NCBI GenBank assembly: GCA_041581135.1
Contig: JBFGCM010000011.1
Location: 1 to 59,545, forward strand
DNA from: JBFGCM01 sp041581135
GTDB taxonomy: Bacteria > Actinomycetota > Acidimicrobiia > Spongiisociales > UBA5794
Reading direction: 5' to 3'
Length of the DNA stretch: 59,545 nt
In this document: positions 25,977 through 33,345 of the stretch, piece after piece
How positions within the stretch are numbered: the stretch's first letter is position 1
How the letters are laid out: the number at the start of each line of letters is the position of its first letter
Translations under genes and position numbers: made by a program
The notes under the pieces: model-generated
Database searches by the model: none
Seen by the model: the letters and a program-made list of their open reading frames with translations, nothing else
Told to the model about the DNA's origin: nothing

Positions 25977-26747
25977 ATGGACGAGTCTCTCCGCCGGCGC
26001 TTGGCCGCTGCAGGCGTCAACGCCGATCGCGTAGTGACCGACCCGGCGGCTGCGTACGCCGCGCTGTATGCGTGCGAAGGCGACGATGCCACGCTCGAAG
26101 ATCGTTTTGCCATCGAAGCGGCCGCGCTCGGAACGGAAGTCGACGGTCTCTCCGGCGTGGACAGACGGAAGGCGATGGAGGACTTCTACGGTCACCGCTG
26201 GGATGGATTCGAGATCGTCGGCACCGAGGATCGCAATGACGAGATCGAAGTCGTGGAGTATGACCCGACGTGGGGCCAGGTGTTCGCAGAATGGCGCGAC
26301 CGCATCGCCCGCGAGCTGGGCGAGGTGGCCGTGCGCATCGACCACGTGGGCTCGACAGCCGTCCCGGGCCTGCCGGCGAAGCCCATCGTCGACATCCAGG
26401 TGAGCGTCACCGACGTGTCCGCCGAGGACACGTACGTGCCCGGGCTGGCCGTTGCCGGCGTGAGCCTGCGGTCACGGGATGCCGAGCACCGCTACTTCCG
26501 TCCGCCACCCGGGCGTCCCCGAGACGTGCACGTCCACGTCTGCCGGATCGGGGGTCGATGGGAGCGGGACCACCTGCTGTTCCGCGACCACCTCTTGGTG
26601 CACGATCAGGTCCGCCGCGAATACGCCGCGCTCAAGCGGGACCTCGCCTCGCGTTTCGTCGACGATCGGCTGGCCTACACCGAGGGCAAGAGCATCTTCA
26701 TCCGGTCGGTGATGGAGGAAGCCGAGCACTGGGAGCGAGAGCGCTAG
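25977..26747 (+). CDS. GrpB family nucleotidyltransferase-like protein
   Basis: A 256-residue protein. The C-terminal ~165 residues form a GrpB (UPF0157) domain of the nucleotidyltransferase fold: VEYDPTWGQVFAEWRDRIARELG, VRIDHVGSTAVPGLPAKPIVDIQVSV and later HVHVCRIGG. In this family the GSTAVPGL and DIQV motifs correspond to the catalytic region. About 80 N-terminal residues form an extra helical part. Substrate is unknown. It starts seven bases after ftsH and is probably co-transcribed. Confidence 0.82.
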   Translation: MDESLRRRLAAAGVNADRVVTDPAAAYAALYACEGDDATLEDRFAIEAAALGTEVDGLSGVDRRKAMEDFYGHRWDGFEIVGTEDRNDEIEVVEYDPTWGQVFAEWRDRIARELGEVAVRIDHVGSTAVPGLPAKPIVDIQVSVTDVSAEDTYVPGLAVAGVSLRSRDAEHRYFRPPPGRPRDVHVHVCRIGGRWERDHLLFRDHLLVHDQVRREYAALKRDLASRFVDDRLAYTEGKSIFIRSVMEEAEHWERER

Positions 26748-26884
26748 GTGGGTTGGTGGAGCCTGCCCGGGTGGGGACCCCCGAACCCCGTCGGAGAACC
26801 GCCAGTGGGCATGGGTCTCCGCGTGCCGTCGCCGATGGTGTGGGCGAGCGAGCGCGTAACGGACACCCGCCGGGAGCAGCTCAC

Positions 26885-27394
26885 TCAGGTCGTCGGCGGC
26901 GTCTCATGGAGCCGCCCTTGTCGCTCGGCGTACTCCCATACCGACACATCCGGCGGCTCGACGCCCAAGGTGGTGAGGATCGTGCAGATCTGGCTGCGGT
27001 GGTCGGTCCCGTGGTGGAGCGCCTGGGCGAGGCGGACACCGAGCGGGGCGTGGCTCTCCGAACCGTCCTCCCGATGACGGATCACATTCGTGTCGGGGTC
27101 GAGGTCCTGCTCGAGTAGAGCGGCCCACTCGGCCTGGTTGGCTTCCATCTCGAGGCGTAGCGCCACGAGTTCCATCTGGTAGGCGTCGGGTGTGGCGGTC
27201 CGCCCCCCGGTGAGGGCATAGAGGTAGCCGTTGTCGGCCGCAACGATGTGACGCATCGTGTCGACGATCGACCCGTAGGTACCCGGTGCCGTGGCGTCCA
27301 CCTGATCGTCGTCCAGCGCGAGGCAGGCGTCGATGAGGCGCACGGTTGCCCAGATGTGGTGACCGAAGGCGTCGGTGAGGATCGGTCTGGCCAT
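26885..27394 (-). CDS. DinB family protein
   Basis: A 169-residue DinB-like four-helix bundle protein. Conserved His residues that would bind a metal are visible in DAFGHHIWATVRLIDA, DTMRHIVAADNGYLY and ALHHGTDHRSQICTIL, the last being the typical H-x-x-x-H-R signature. Family members often act as thiol transferases or metal-dependent hydrolases; the role here is not known. The ATG at 27394 follows TAGGGT (27407-27402) by seven bases. The 26748-26884 gap to the GrpB-like gene holds nothing I can support. Confidence 0.8.
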   Translation of the reverse strand: MARPILTDAFGHHIWATVRLIDACLALDDDQVDATAPGTYGSIVDTMRHIVAADNGYLYALTGGRTATPDAYQMELVALRLEMEANQAEWAALLEQDLDPDTNVIRHREDGSESHAPLGVRLAQALHHGTDHRSQICTILTTLGVEPPDVSVWEYAERQGRLHETPPTT

Positions 27395-27441
27395 GGAGCC
27401 GACCCTACTCGGTACGGGTCGTCGTCCAGCCTTTGGAGGCG

Positions 27442-27825
27442 TCAGCCACGACCGACCGAGTTCCGCAGCCGGCGCAGTTGGGACCGGATGTAGGGGCGGG
27501 CGCGGCGCTGGCCGCCTTCGGTGGTGATGCGCCGCTCCAGAGCTTCGAGCGTGGTGATGAGCCGCCGTCGATCCGGCGCCCAGCCGAGCCCATCGCACGT
27601 GTCGGCCCATTCGGCAAGCGTGCGATGTCCCCGTCCGGCGTTACAGCGACGGCACGCGGCAACCTCGTTCTCCATCCAGCTCGGACCGCCCTTCACCTTC
27701 GGTACCACGTGCTCCGTGGTGGCTGCCACGAGTCCGGCGTCGACGGCTCGCCGGCACCACACACATGTTGCGCCATCCCGCTCGAGGATCTGGTCGAGTC
27801 GGGTGCGTCGATTGAGCTGCGCCAT
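27442..27825 (-). CDS. HNH endonuclease
   Basis: A 127-residue HNH nuclease. The zinc ribbon pairs are CVWC and CRRC; between them lies TTEHVVPKVKGGPSWMENEVAACRRCN, giving the catalytic His, the Asn and the final His-like position. The C-terminus is very basic (RRITTEGGQRRARPYIRSQLRRLRN), as in DNA-binding HNH proteins. The target is unknown. It is a stand-alone gene, divergent from the nuclease-like 27942 gene. Confidence 0.85.
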   Translation of the reverse strand: MAQLNRRTRLDQILERDGATCVWCRRAVDAGLVAATTEHVVPKVKGGPSWMENEVAACRRCNAGRGHRTLAEWADTCDGLGWAPDRRRLITTLEALERRITTEGGQRRARPYIRSQLRRLRNSVGRG

Positions 27826-27929
27826 GGCGAGAGAGCGTAGCGGGGGTCCGGTCCGGCCGGTTGGCGCAGCTGCGTGGGGAATGCGGACCTTCGTGGGCCG
27901 AGTGACGGTGGACTGGTCGATCCCGGCTC

Positions 27930-27935
27930 TACGCT
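27930..27935 (+). promoter_or_regulatory. Leaderless -10 box of the 27942 gene
   Basis: TACGCT, six bases before the ATG at 27942; no ribosome-binding site. Confidence 0.5.
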
Positions 27936-27941
27936 GACGAA

Positions 27942-28631
27942 ATGACCGTCCCCGGCGTAGGAACCCTCAAGGAGTCGCACCTCCACGCTGCGTTGAAGGA
28001 GTGGTGTGCCGAGCCCGGAGACGAGTTCGAGGTGGCGGTCGGAGCGTTCGTCGTCGACATCGTTCGGGGTGACAGGCTGATCGAGATCCAGACCGGCGGC
28101 TTCTCTGCGATGAAGCGCAAGCTCGAGACCATGCTCGACGAGCATCGCATCCACATCGTGTTCCCGGTCGCCGCCCGGAAGTGGATCGTTCGCGGCCCTC
28201 ACGCCGGCGAACCGAGCAGCCGGCGCAGATCACCGCGGCGAGGCAGCGTGCACGACGTCTTCGCCGAGCTGGTGAGCTTTCCCTGGCTGATCGATCACCC
28301 CAACCTGACCCTGGAGGTCCTCCTCACCGATCAAGAAGAGGTGCGCAGGTTCGATGGCAACCGGAGCCGACGGCGCAAAGGCTGGGCCGTCGTCGAGCGC
28401 CGACTCCTCGGCGTGACGGGTCGGCTACTGATCGAATCGCCAGACGACCTCACCGATCTGCTGCCGGGAGAACTGCCCGACCCGTTCACGACCGGTGACC
28501 TGGCGACGGCGATCGGTCGCCCGAGGAGGATCGGCCAGCAGATGGCCTACTGCCTGCGTGAAGCTGGCGCCATCGAGCTCGCTGGGAAACAGCGGAACGC
28601 ACTGCTGTATCGGCGGGTCACGTCGGGATAG
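27942..28631 (+). CDS. Unknown protein with nuclease-like N-terminus
   Basis: A 229-residue protein not assigned to a named family with certainty. The N-terminal part (residues 1-80) has E11, then FVVDIVRGDRLIEIQTGGFSAMKRK with D39, E48 and Q50. That is the spacing of a PD-(D/E)XK nuclease core in which the lysine position is Q. A proline/basic linker (about residues 92-102) follows. The C-terminal part looks like a winged helix (FTTGDLATAIGRPRRIGQQMAYCLREAGAIEL). A DNA-binding or DNA-cutting role is inference. It is divergent from the HNH gene. Confidence 0.6.
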   Translation: MTVPGVGTLKESHLHAALKEWCAEPGDEFEVAVGAFVVDIVRGDRLIEIQTGGFSAMKRKLETMLDEHRIHIVFPVAARKWIVRGPHAGEPSSRRRSPRRGSVHDVFAELVSFPWLIDHPNLTLEVLLTDQEEVRRFDGNRSRRRKGWAVVERRLLGVTGRLLIESPDDLTDLLPGELPDPFTTGDLATAIGRPRRIGQQMAYCLREAGAIELAGKQRNALLYRRVTSG

Positions 28632-28661
28632 CGACCTGCGGCGGTGCTTGCCGGCGCCACC

Positions 28662-28667
28662 TAGGCT
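28662..28667 (+). promoter_or_regulatory. Leaderless -10 box of the 28675 gene
   Basis: TAGGCT, seven bases before the GTG at 28675. Confidence 0.4.
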
Positions 28668-28674
28668 CGGCTTC

Positions 28675-29106
28675 GTGGCGAGGACTCGACGGGCAACGGT
28701 GGCAGATGTGCACGAGCTGGCCGCCTCGATGCCCGGCACCGTGCGGGTGGAGGGAACCGCCGGCAACCCCATCTACCAAGTACGCCGTAAGAGCTTCGTG
28801 TTCTTCCGCAATCCTCGGCCGGATGCCGTCGACCCCGAGACCGGGGAGCGCTACACCGACGTGATCGTCCTGTGGGTGGAGTCTGAAGTCGACAAGCATG
28901 CGCTCGTCGAGGATCCGGCGACTCCCTTCTTCACGACCTCGCACTTCGACGGATACCCCGCCGTGCTGGTACGCGCCGGCCGCATCGGTGAGTTGGACCG
29001 AGCCGAGCTGGCCGAGGTGATCGCAGAGGCCTGGTTGGCGCGTGCTCCGAAGCGGCTGGCCGCAGACTGGTTGGCGGATCATCCCAACTGGCCCGAGGAG
29101 GGCTGA
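28675..29106 (+). CDS. MmcQ/YjbR family protein
   Basis: A 143-residue protein of the MmcQ/YjbR fold. Recognisable segments are the start AASMPGTVRVEG, YQVRRKSFVFFRN and the C-terminal HFDGYPAVLVRAGRIGELDRAELAEVIAEAWLARAPKRLAADW, where APKRL is the family's usual end. Function is not established; a DNA-binding role has been suggested. GTG at 28675 is seven bases after TAGGCT. A second, broken copy of this family lies at 48852-49043. Confidence 0.78.
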   Translation: MARTRRATVADVHELAASMPGTVRVEGTAGNPIYQVRRKSFVFFRNPRPDAVDPETGERYTDVIVLWVESEVDKHALVEDPATPFFTTSHFDGYPAVLVRAGRIGELDRAELAEVIAEAWLARAPKRLAADWLADHPNWPEEG

Positions 29107-29278
29107 TTGCACGGTGACGGTCGACCGGCGATCTCGGCGGTCTGCACCTCGATCGCCGCCTCGCCACATCAGGTGGTTGGCGACAAAGCCGGCTGGGGAT
29201 AGCTTCTCAAGCAAGCGGCTGCGGCGCTTCGGTCCGTGAGTGCCGCGCCCACGGAATCGAAGAGACAAGGACAGAGAG

Positions 29279-30865
29279 TTGGATCTCGGCATCATCCTGG
29301 TGACGTTCGTGCTGGGATTTGCCGCCGTGCGCGTCGGCCTTCCTCCGCTGGTGGGCTACCTCGGCGCCGGGTTCGTGCTGCACGCACTGGGCTACGAGTC
29401 GAACGGCGCCATCGAAGTGATCGCCGATCTCGGCGTTCTGCTCCTTCTGTTCGGAATCGGGCTCAAGTTGCGCCCGGCGAGCCTGGCCCGGCGCGAGGTG
29501 TGGGTGGTGGCCAGCGTTCACATGGCCGTTACGACAGCGGTGATCGGGGCGTTGTTCCTCTCCCTCGGTGCACTCGGCTTGTCGCTCGCCGATTCGCTCG
29601 GTCCGGCCGAGGCCGCCCTCGTCGGCTTCGCCTTTTCGTTCTCCAGCACGGTGTTCGCCGTCAAAGCGCTCGAGGAGCGCAACGAGGCCGCTTCACTGTC
29701 CGGGCGGCTCGCCATCGGCATCTTGATCATCCAGGACCTGTTCGCCGTCGTGTTTCTCACGATGTCGGCCGGCGAGGCGCCTTCGTTCTGGGCGGCGGCT
29801 GTGCTGTTGGGCATCTTCGCCGCTCGACCCCTGTTCGGATGGATCTTGGACCGCACTGGCCATGGCGAGCTGGTGGTGCTGCTGGGCCTGGTGCTCGCCG
29901 TTGGAGTCGGCGCCGAGTTGTTCGAGACGGTTCGCCTCAAGCCCGATCTCGGAGCACTGATCGTCGGAATGGTGCTCGCCGGCCATCCCCGTGCCAACGA
30001 GCTGTCCGATCAGTTGCTCGGCTTCAAAGACGTGCTTCTGGTGGGCTTCTTCCTCAACATCGGATTGGAAGGCGCACCGGACCGGTCCGCCCTCATCGTC
30101 GCTCTTGTCGCCCTGACGCTGGTCGCCGTCAAGTCGGCCGGGTTCTTGGTGCTCTTGTCCCGCTTCAACCTCCGCGCCCGCACGGCGCTGCACGGGTCCC
30201 TCACCCTGGCCACCTTCAGCGAATTCGGGCTCATCGTCGCCGCGGCCGGCGCCGAGCAGGGCTACCTCGACCGGCGTTGGCTGGCCGCGATCGCGGTCGC
30301 AGTGGCGGTGTCGTTCGTCGCGGCGTCGGTGCTCAACACCCTCCGGTATCGCCTCTACGGGCGTTGGTCGAGTTGGCTCGTCAGGCTCGAGCGGCACCCG
30401 ATCCAGCCCGAGGACGCCCTGGTCGAGCCCACGGCCGCCCGGATCGTCATCTTCGGTATGGGCAGGGTCGGCCAGGGCGCGTACGACGAGTTCATCAGGC
30501 GGATGGGGGAGGTCGTTCTGGGCGTCGACCGCCGCGACGAGACGGTCGACACCAATCTGGCCGCCGGTCGCAACGTCATCCGCGGCGATGCGTTGGATCG
30601 AGACTTCTGGGAACGACTCTGTCTGCGACCCGGCCTCGAGCTTGCCGTGCTCGCCATGAACGATCACGAAGCAAATCTCGAGGCGGCGCGTCGCGTGAAG
30701 GACTTCCTCCCCGACATACGTATCGCTGCCACTGCTCGGTATCCGGATCAGGTGAGCGAGCTCCATGAGGCCGGGGTGGCAGTTGCGAGAAACCTCTACG
30801 GCGAAGCCGGTCAGGGTCTCGCGGACGACGCATCCGACCTCCTCGAGGGACGACCCACCGAGTGA
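29279..30865 (+). CDS. Kef-type cation:proton antiporter with TrkA-N domain
   Basis: A 528-residue monovalent cation:proton antiporter of the CPA2/KefB type. The membrane part (residues 1 to about 375) contains about twelve helices, beginning LDLGIILVTFVLGFAAVRVGL and including FSSTVFAVKALEERNEA. The C-terminal RCK/TrkA-N domain has the NAD-binding motif FGMGRVGQGAYDEF. It would exchange K+ or Na+ for H+ and be gated by nucleotide binding. The start chosen is TTG 29279, seven bases after AAGGA; GTG 29240 would add 13 residues. Confidence 0.85.
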   Translation: MDLGIILVTFVLGFAAVRVGLPPLVGYLGAGFVLHALGYESNGAIEVIADLGVLLLLFGIGLKLRPASLARREVWVVASVHMAVTTAVIGALFLSLGALGLSLADSLGPAEAALVGFAFSFSSTVFAVKALEERNEAASLSGRLAIGILIIQDLFAVVFLTMSAGEAPSFWAAAVLLGIFAARPLFGWILDRTGHGELVVLLGLVLAVGVGAELFETVRLKPDLGALIVGMVLAGHPRANELSDQLLGFKDVLLVGFFLNIGLEGAPDRSALIVALVALTLVAVKSAGFLVLLSRFNLRARTALHGSLTLATFSEFGLIVAAAGAEQGYLDRRWLAAIAVAVAVSFVAASVLNTLRYRLYGRWSSWLVRLERHPIQPEDALVEPTAARIVIFGMGRVGQGAYDEFIRRMGEVVLGVDRRDETVDTNLAAGRNVIRGDALDRDFWERLCLRPGLELAVLAMNDHEANLEAARRVKDFLPDIRIAATARYPDQVSELHEAGVAVARNLYGEAGQGLADDASDLLEGRPTE

Positions 30866-30929
30866 TCGGTCCCGCCGGTTCTGAGCCCATCGGTGCTGCC
30901 AAGCTGTTGCGACGCGTGAAAGGAACCCA

Positions 30930-31253
30930 ATGCCGGCCAACGTGCTGCTGCTGGGCCGGACCGGCATCGTGCTCGACTCCGTGGAGGCCGCTCTCCAGGT
31001 GTCCGGCGTGACACTCTTCGCCGGCACCACCCTGGGTGACGTCTCCGAAGTGATGGCTACGAACCACGTCGACCACGTCATCATGGGCGCCGGCATCGAC
31101 CTCGATGCCCGACTCGCCATCGTGCGACACGTGTTCGAGACGTCGACGTCGACCACGGTGCACATGAAGGACCGGGACTCGGGACCTGCCGGCAGGCTGC
31201 CGTTCGTGGACGGGATCCTGACCGGTTTGGTGGCCGGGTCGGCCGACTGGTGA
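30930..31253 (+). CDS. Hypothetical protein, Rossmann-like
   Basis: A 107-residue protein with alternating strands and helices: ANVLLLGRTGIVLDSVEAAL, VTLFAGTTLGDVSEVMA, VDHVIMGAGIDLDARLAIVRHVFE, TTVHMKDR and a C-terminal helix. The GRTG and MGAGIDLDAR turns recall nucleotide-binding or receiver-like folds, but I recognise no family and no phosphoacceptor site. A GAAAGGAA site precedes the ATG. It follows the antiporter gene by 64 bases on the same strand. Confidence 0.6.
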   Translation: MPANVLLLGRTGIVLDSVEAALQVSGVTLFAGTTLGDVSEVMATNHVDHVIMGAGIDLDARLAIVRHVFETSTSTTVHMKDRDSGPAGRLPFVDGILTGLVAGSADW

Positions 31254-31317
31254 GGGAGCGCATACGAGTGCCTCGGCCATGGGAGAGGGCATGCTCGAGA
31301 GTCGCACTCCGGTTGAG

Positions 31318-32505
31318 TCAGCCGGAGTGGCCTCTATCCAACGTCCGGCAGTAGGCGTCGATGCGGGCGCACGCCTCTGCCAGGGTCTTCTCGGCGGCAA
31401 GGACACTCAGGCGGACGAAGTTCGCGGCGGAAGGACCAAACGACGAGCCGGGCATGACGGCGACGCCCATTTCCTGTAGCAAGCGTTCGGCCCATTCGGT
31501 ACCGGTGAGTCCGCTGGCACCGATGTCGGCCATGATGAACATGCCGGCTTCCGGTCGAATGCACGCGATCCCAGGGGTGTCGGAGAGGTGGTCGATGATG
31601 AGGTCGACCCGTTCCCGATAGCTGTCGCGCATTGCGGCCACCTCGCCGTCCTCGGTGGAGAGGGCGAACGCGGCGGCATCCTGCAGGAAGGGCTGCGACC
31701 CGAACAGCATGGCCTCGGCGAGCGGAGTGATACGACGGATGCAGTCCTCCGATCCGACCGCCCAACCGCACCGCCAACCCGTCATGGCATGGCTCTTGGA
31801 CAGGCTCGAGACCACCACCGTGCGTTCGGCCATGTGGTCGAGTTCGAACATCGAGGGAGCCCGGCCGGCGAATGCGAGGTCGGCATACACCTCGTCAGAT
31901 ATGACCCACAGGTCGTTGGCGACCGCAACGTGAGCGATGGAGTCGAGTTCGGCGCCGGAAAGCGTGGCTCCGGTTGGATTGTTCGGCGAGTTGAGCAGCA
32001 GGACTCGACTGGCGGACGTGATGGTTGCCTCGAGTGCGTCGATCCGCAGGTGGAAGCGGTCGGCCGCGTCGAGCGGCACCGACACCAAACGGGCGCCGGA
32101 GGCGGCGATCACGCTGGGGTACGTGGTGTAGTGAGGCTCGGGTACCAACACGTCGTCGCCTTGTTCGGCAAGAGCCAACAGCGAGGTGAACAGTGCCGTC
32201 TGGGTCCCGGGGAGGAACAGCACCTGTTCGGCCGTGATCGACCGCCCCGTAGTGGTGCGGTAGCGGGCGGCGATGGCGTCCCGTACGGCCGGCACGCCAC
32301 TGCCGGGGGCGTAGCCCGTTCGTCCGGAACGCAATGCCGAGACGGCGGCGTCGACCACGGAGACCGGAGTGGCGAGGTCGGGCTCACCCAGGGTGAGCAG
32401 GATGACGTCTGCGCCGACATCGCGCATCTCGAGTGCCCGATGGTGCGCCTCCCACAGCGCACCGCCGAGCCCGTCGACTCGGTCGACCATGGAGGAGTAG
32501 CGCAT
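31318..32505 (-). CDS. Class I/II pyridoxal phosphate-dependent aminotransferase
   Basis: A 395-residue fold-type I aminotransferase close to the aspartate/kynurenine aminotransferase branch. PLP-binding features are N-terminal TLGEPDLATP, NSPNNPTGATLSG, SDEVYADL, the Schiff-base lysine K237 in SSLSKSHAMTGWRCGW, and the substrate Arg near ANFVRLSVLA. It transfers amino groups from an amino acid to a 2-oxo acid; the exact pair is not predictable. TAGGCT lies nine bases before the ATG at 32505. Confidence 0.88.
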   Translation of the reverse strand: MRYSSMVDRVDGLGGALWEAHHRALEMRDVGADVILLTLGEPDLATPVSVVDAAVSALRSGRTGYAPGSGVPAVRDAIAARYRTTTGRSITAEQVLFLPGTQTALFTSLLALAEQGDDVLVPEPHYTTYPSVIAASGARLVSVPLDAADRFHLRIDALEATITSASRVLLLNSPNNPTGATLSGAELDSIAHVAVANDLWVISDEVYADLAFAGRAPSMFELDHMAERTVVVSSLSKSHAMTGWRCGWAVGSEDCIRRITPLAEAMLFGSQPFLQDAAAFALSTEDGEVAAMRDSYRERVDLIIDHLSDTPGIACIRPEAGMFIMADIGASGLTGTEWAERLLQEMGVAVMPGSSFGPSAANFVRLSVLAAEKTLAEACARIDAYCRTLDRGHSG

Positions 32506-32566
32506 CGGACGGCGAGCCTAGTGGTTGGCCTCCGGTCGGCTCGGTGCGGCGTTAGGTTGTCGGGCC

Positions 32567-33010
32567 ATGGCTGACGAAACGGTCCAGGGCATCATCGAGG
32601 GTGTTTCGCATTCGGGACGCCGGGCGGATGCGACCGAGCTGCTCGATCTGATGACGGCTGTGACCGGCGAGGAGCCGAAGGTGTGGGGCAAAAACACGAT
32701 CGGCTTCGGCGAGTACCACTACCGGTACAAGACGGGCCAGGAAGGCGACTTCTTCACGGTGGGGTTCTCGCCCCGCAAGGACCGCGTGACCCTCTACGTC
32801 ATGTCCGGTCTGCGTGGGTTCGACGACATCCTGGAGCGGCTGGGGCCACACCAGGCGAGCAAGTCGACGGTGCACCTCAAGCGGCTGTCTGATGTCGATC
32901 GTGACGCGTTGATGGATCTGATCAGTGAGTGCGTGAAGCACATCGAGAAGGTCGAACGCGAGGTGGGAGCCATACCTCGGATGAGCGACATACCGCCACG
33001 AGAAGCGTGA
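32567..33010 (+). CDS. DUF1801 family protein
   Basis: A 147-residue protein of the YdhG-like DUF1801 family. Typical segments are the start helix GRRADATELLDLMTAVTGEEPKVWGK, GFGEYHYRYKTGQEGDFFTVGFSPRKDRVTLYVMSGL and the end DVDRDALMDLISECVKHIEK. The fold is an alpha-beta sandwich of unknown role. ATG 32567 follows TAGGTT by eight bases. Confidence 0.82.
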   Translation: MADETVQGIIEGVSHSGRRADATELLDLMTAVTGEEPKVWGKNTIGFGEYHYRYKTGQEGDFFTVGFSPRKDRVTLYVMSGLRGFDDILERLGPHQASKSTVHLKRLSDVDRDALMDLISECVKHIEKVEREVGAIPRMSDIPPREA

Positions 33011-33030
33011 TCGTCGCCGTCGCATGACGC

Positions 33031-33198
33031 GTGTTTCGTGTCGCCATCAGCGGGTACATCGTCGGCATGGACGATCACCACTTCGCCGAGGCGCGGCGAC
33101 ATCTCGATGCCGCCGGAATCGACTACGAGGTCGTCGACCGCTGCCCCGACCCCGCCTGCATCGTCTGCACGGTGAATTTCTTCGCCGACGTGGCGTGA
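33031..33198 (+). CDS. Short Cys-rich protein, tentative
   Basis: A 55-codon frame opening with GTG at 33031; an internal ATG at 33067 would give 43 residues. It contains HHFAEARRHLDAAGIDYEVV followed by CPDPACIVC, three cysteines that could bind zinc, and ends NFFADVA. It lies 20 bases after the DUF1801 gene on the same strand. No other gene is supported between 33199 and 33345. Because it is short and unmatched, it may be chance. Confidence 0.4.
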   Translation: MFRVAISGYIVGMDDHHFAEARRHLDAAGIDYEVVDRCPDPACIVCTVNFFADVA

Positions 33199-33345
33199 GG
33201 GCGGGGCGCCGGAGAGCGACCGAAGGCGGCGCAGCGACGCGCCTCCGGCGTCGATGATTCAGTCAGCCAACTGCCGGGCGACGACCCGAACCGCTCCGGG
33301 ATCGTGGCGCTGTGTGGTCGCGCCGGTGCGAAGGCTTGTCTGCGG

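Noticed and set aside
24323..26113. Long minus-strand frame of 596 codons
   Set aside because: Antisense to ftsH and the GrpB-like gene, with no recognisable motif.
29236..30768. Plus-strand frame of 510 codons in another phase
   Set aside because: It shadows the Kef-type antiporter, which has clear membrane helices and a TrkA-N domain.
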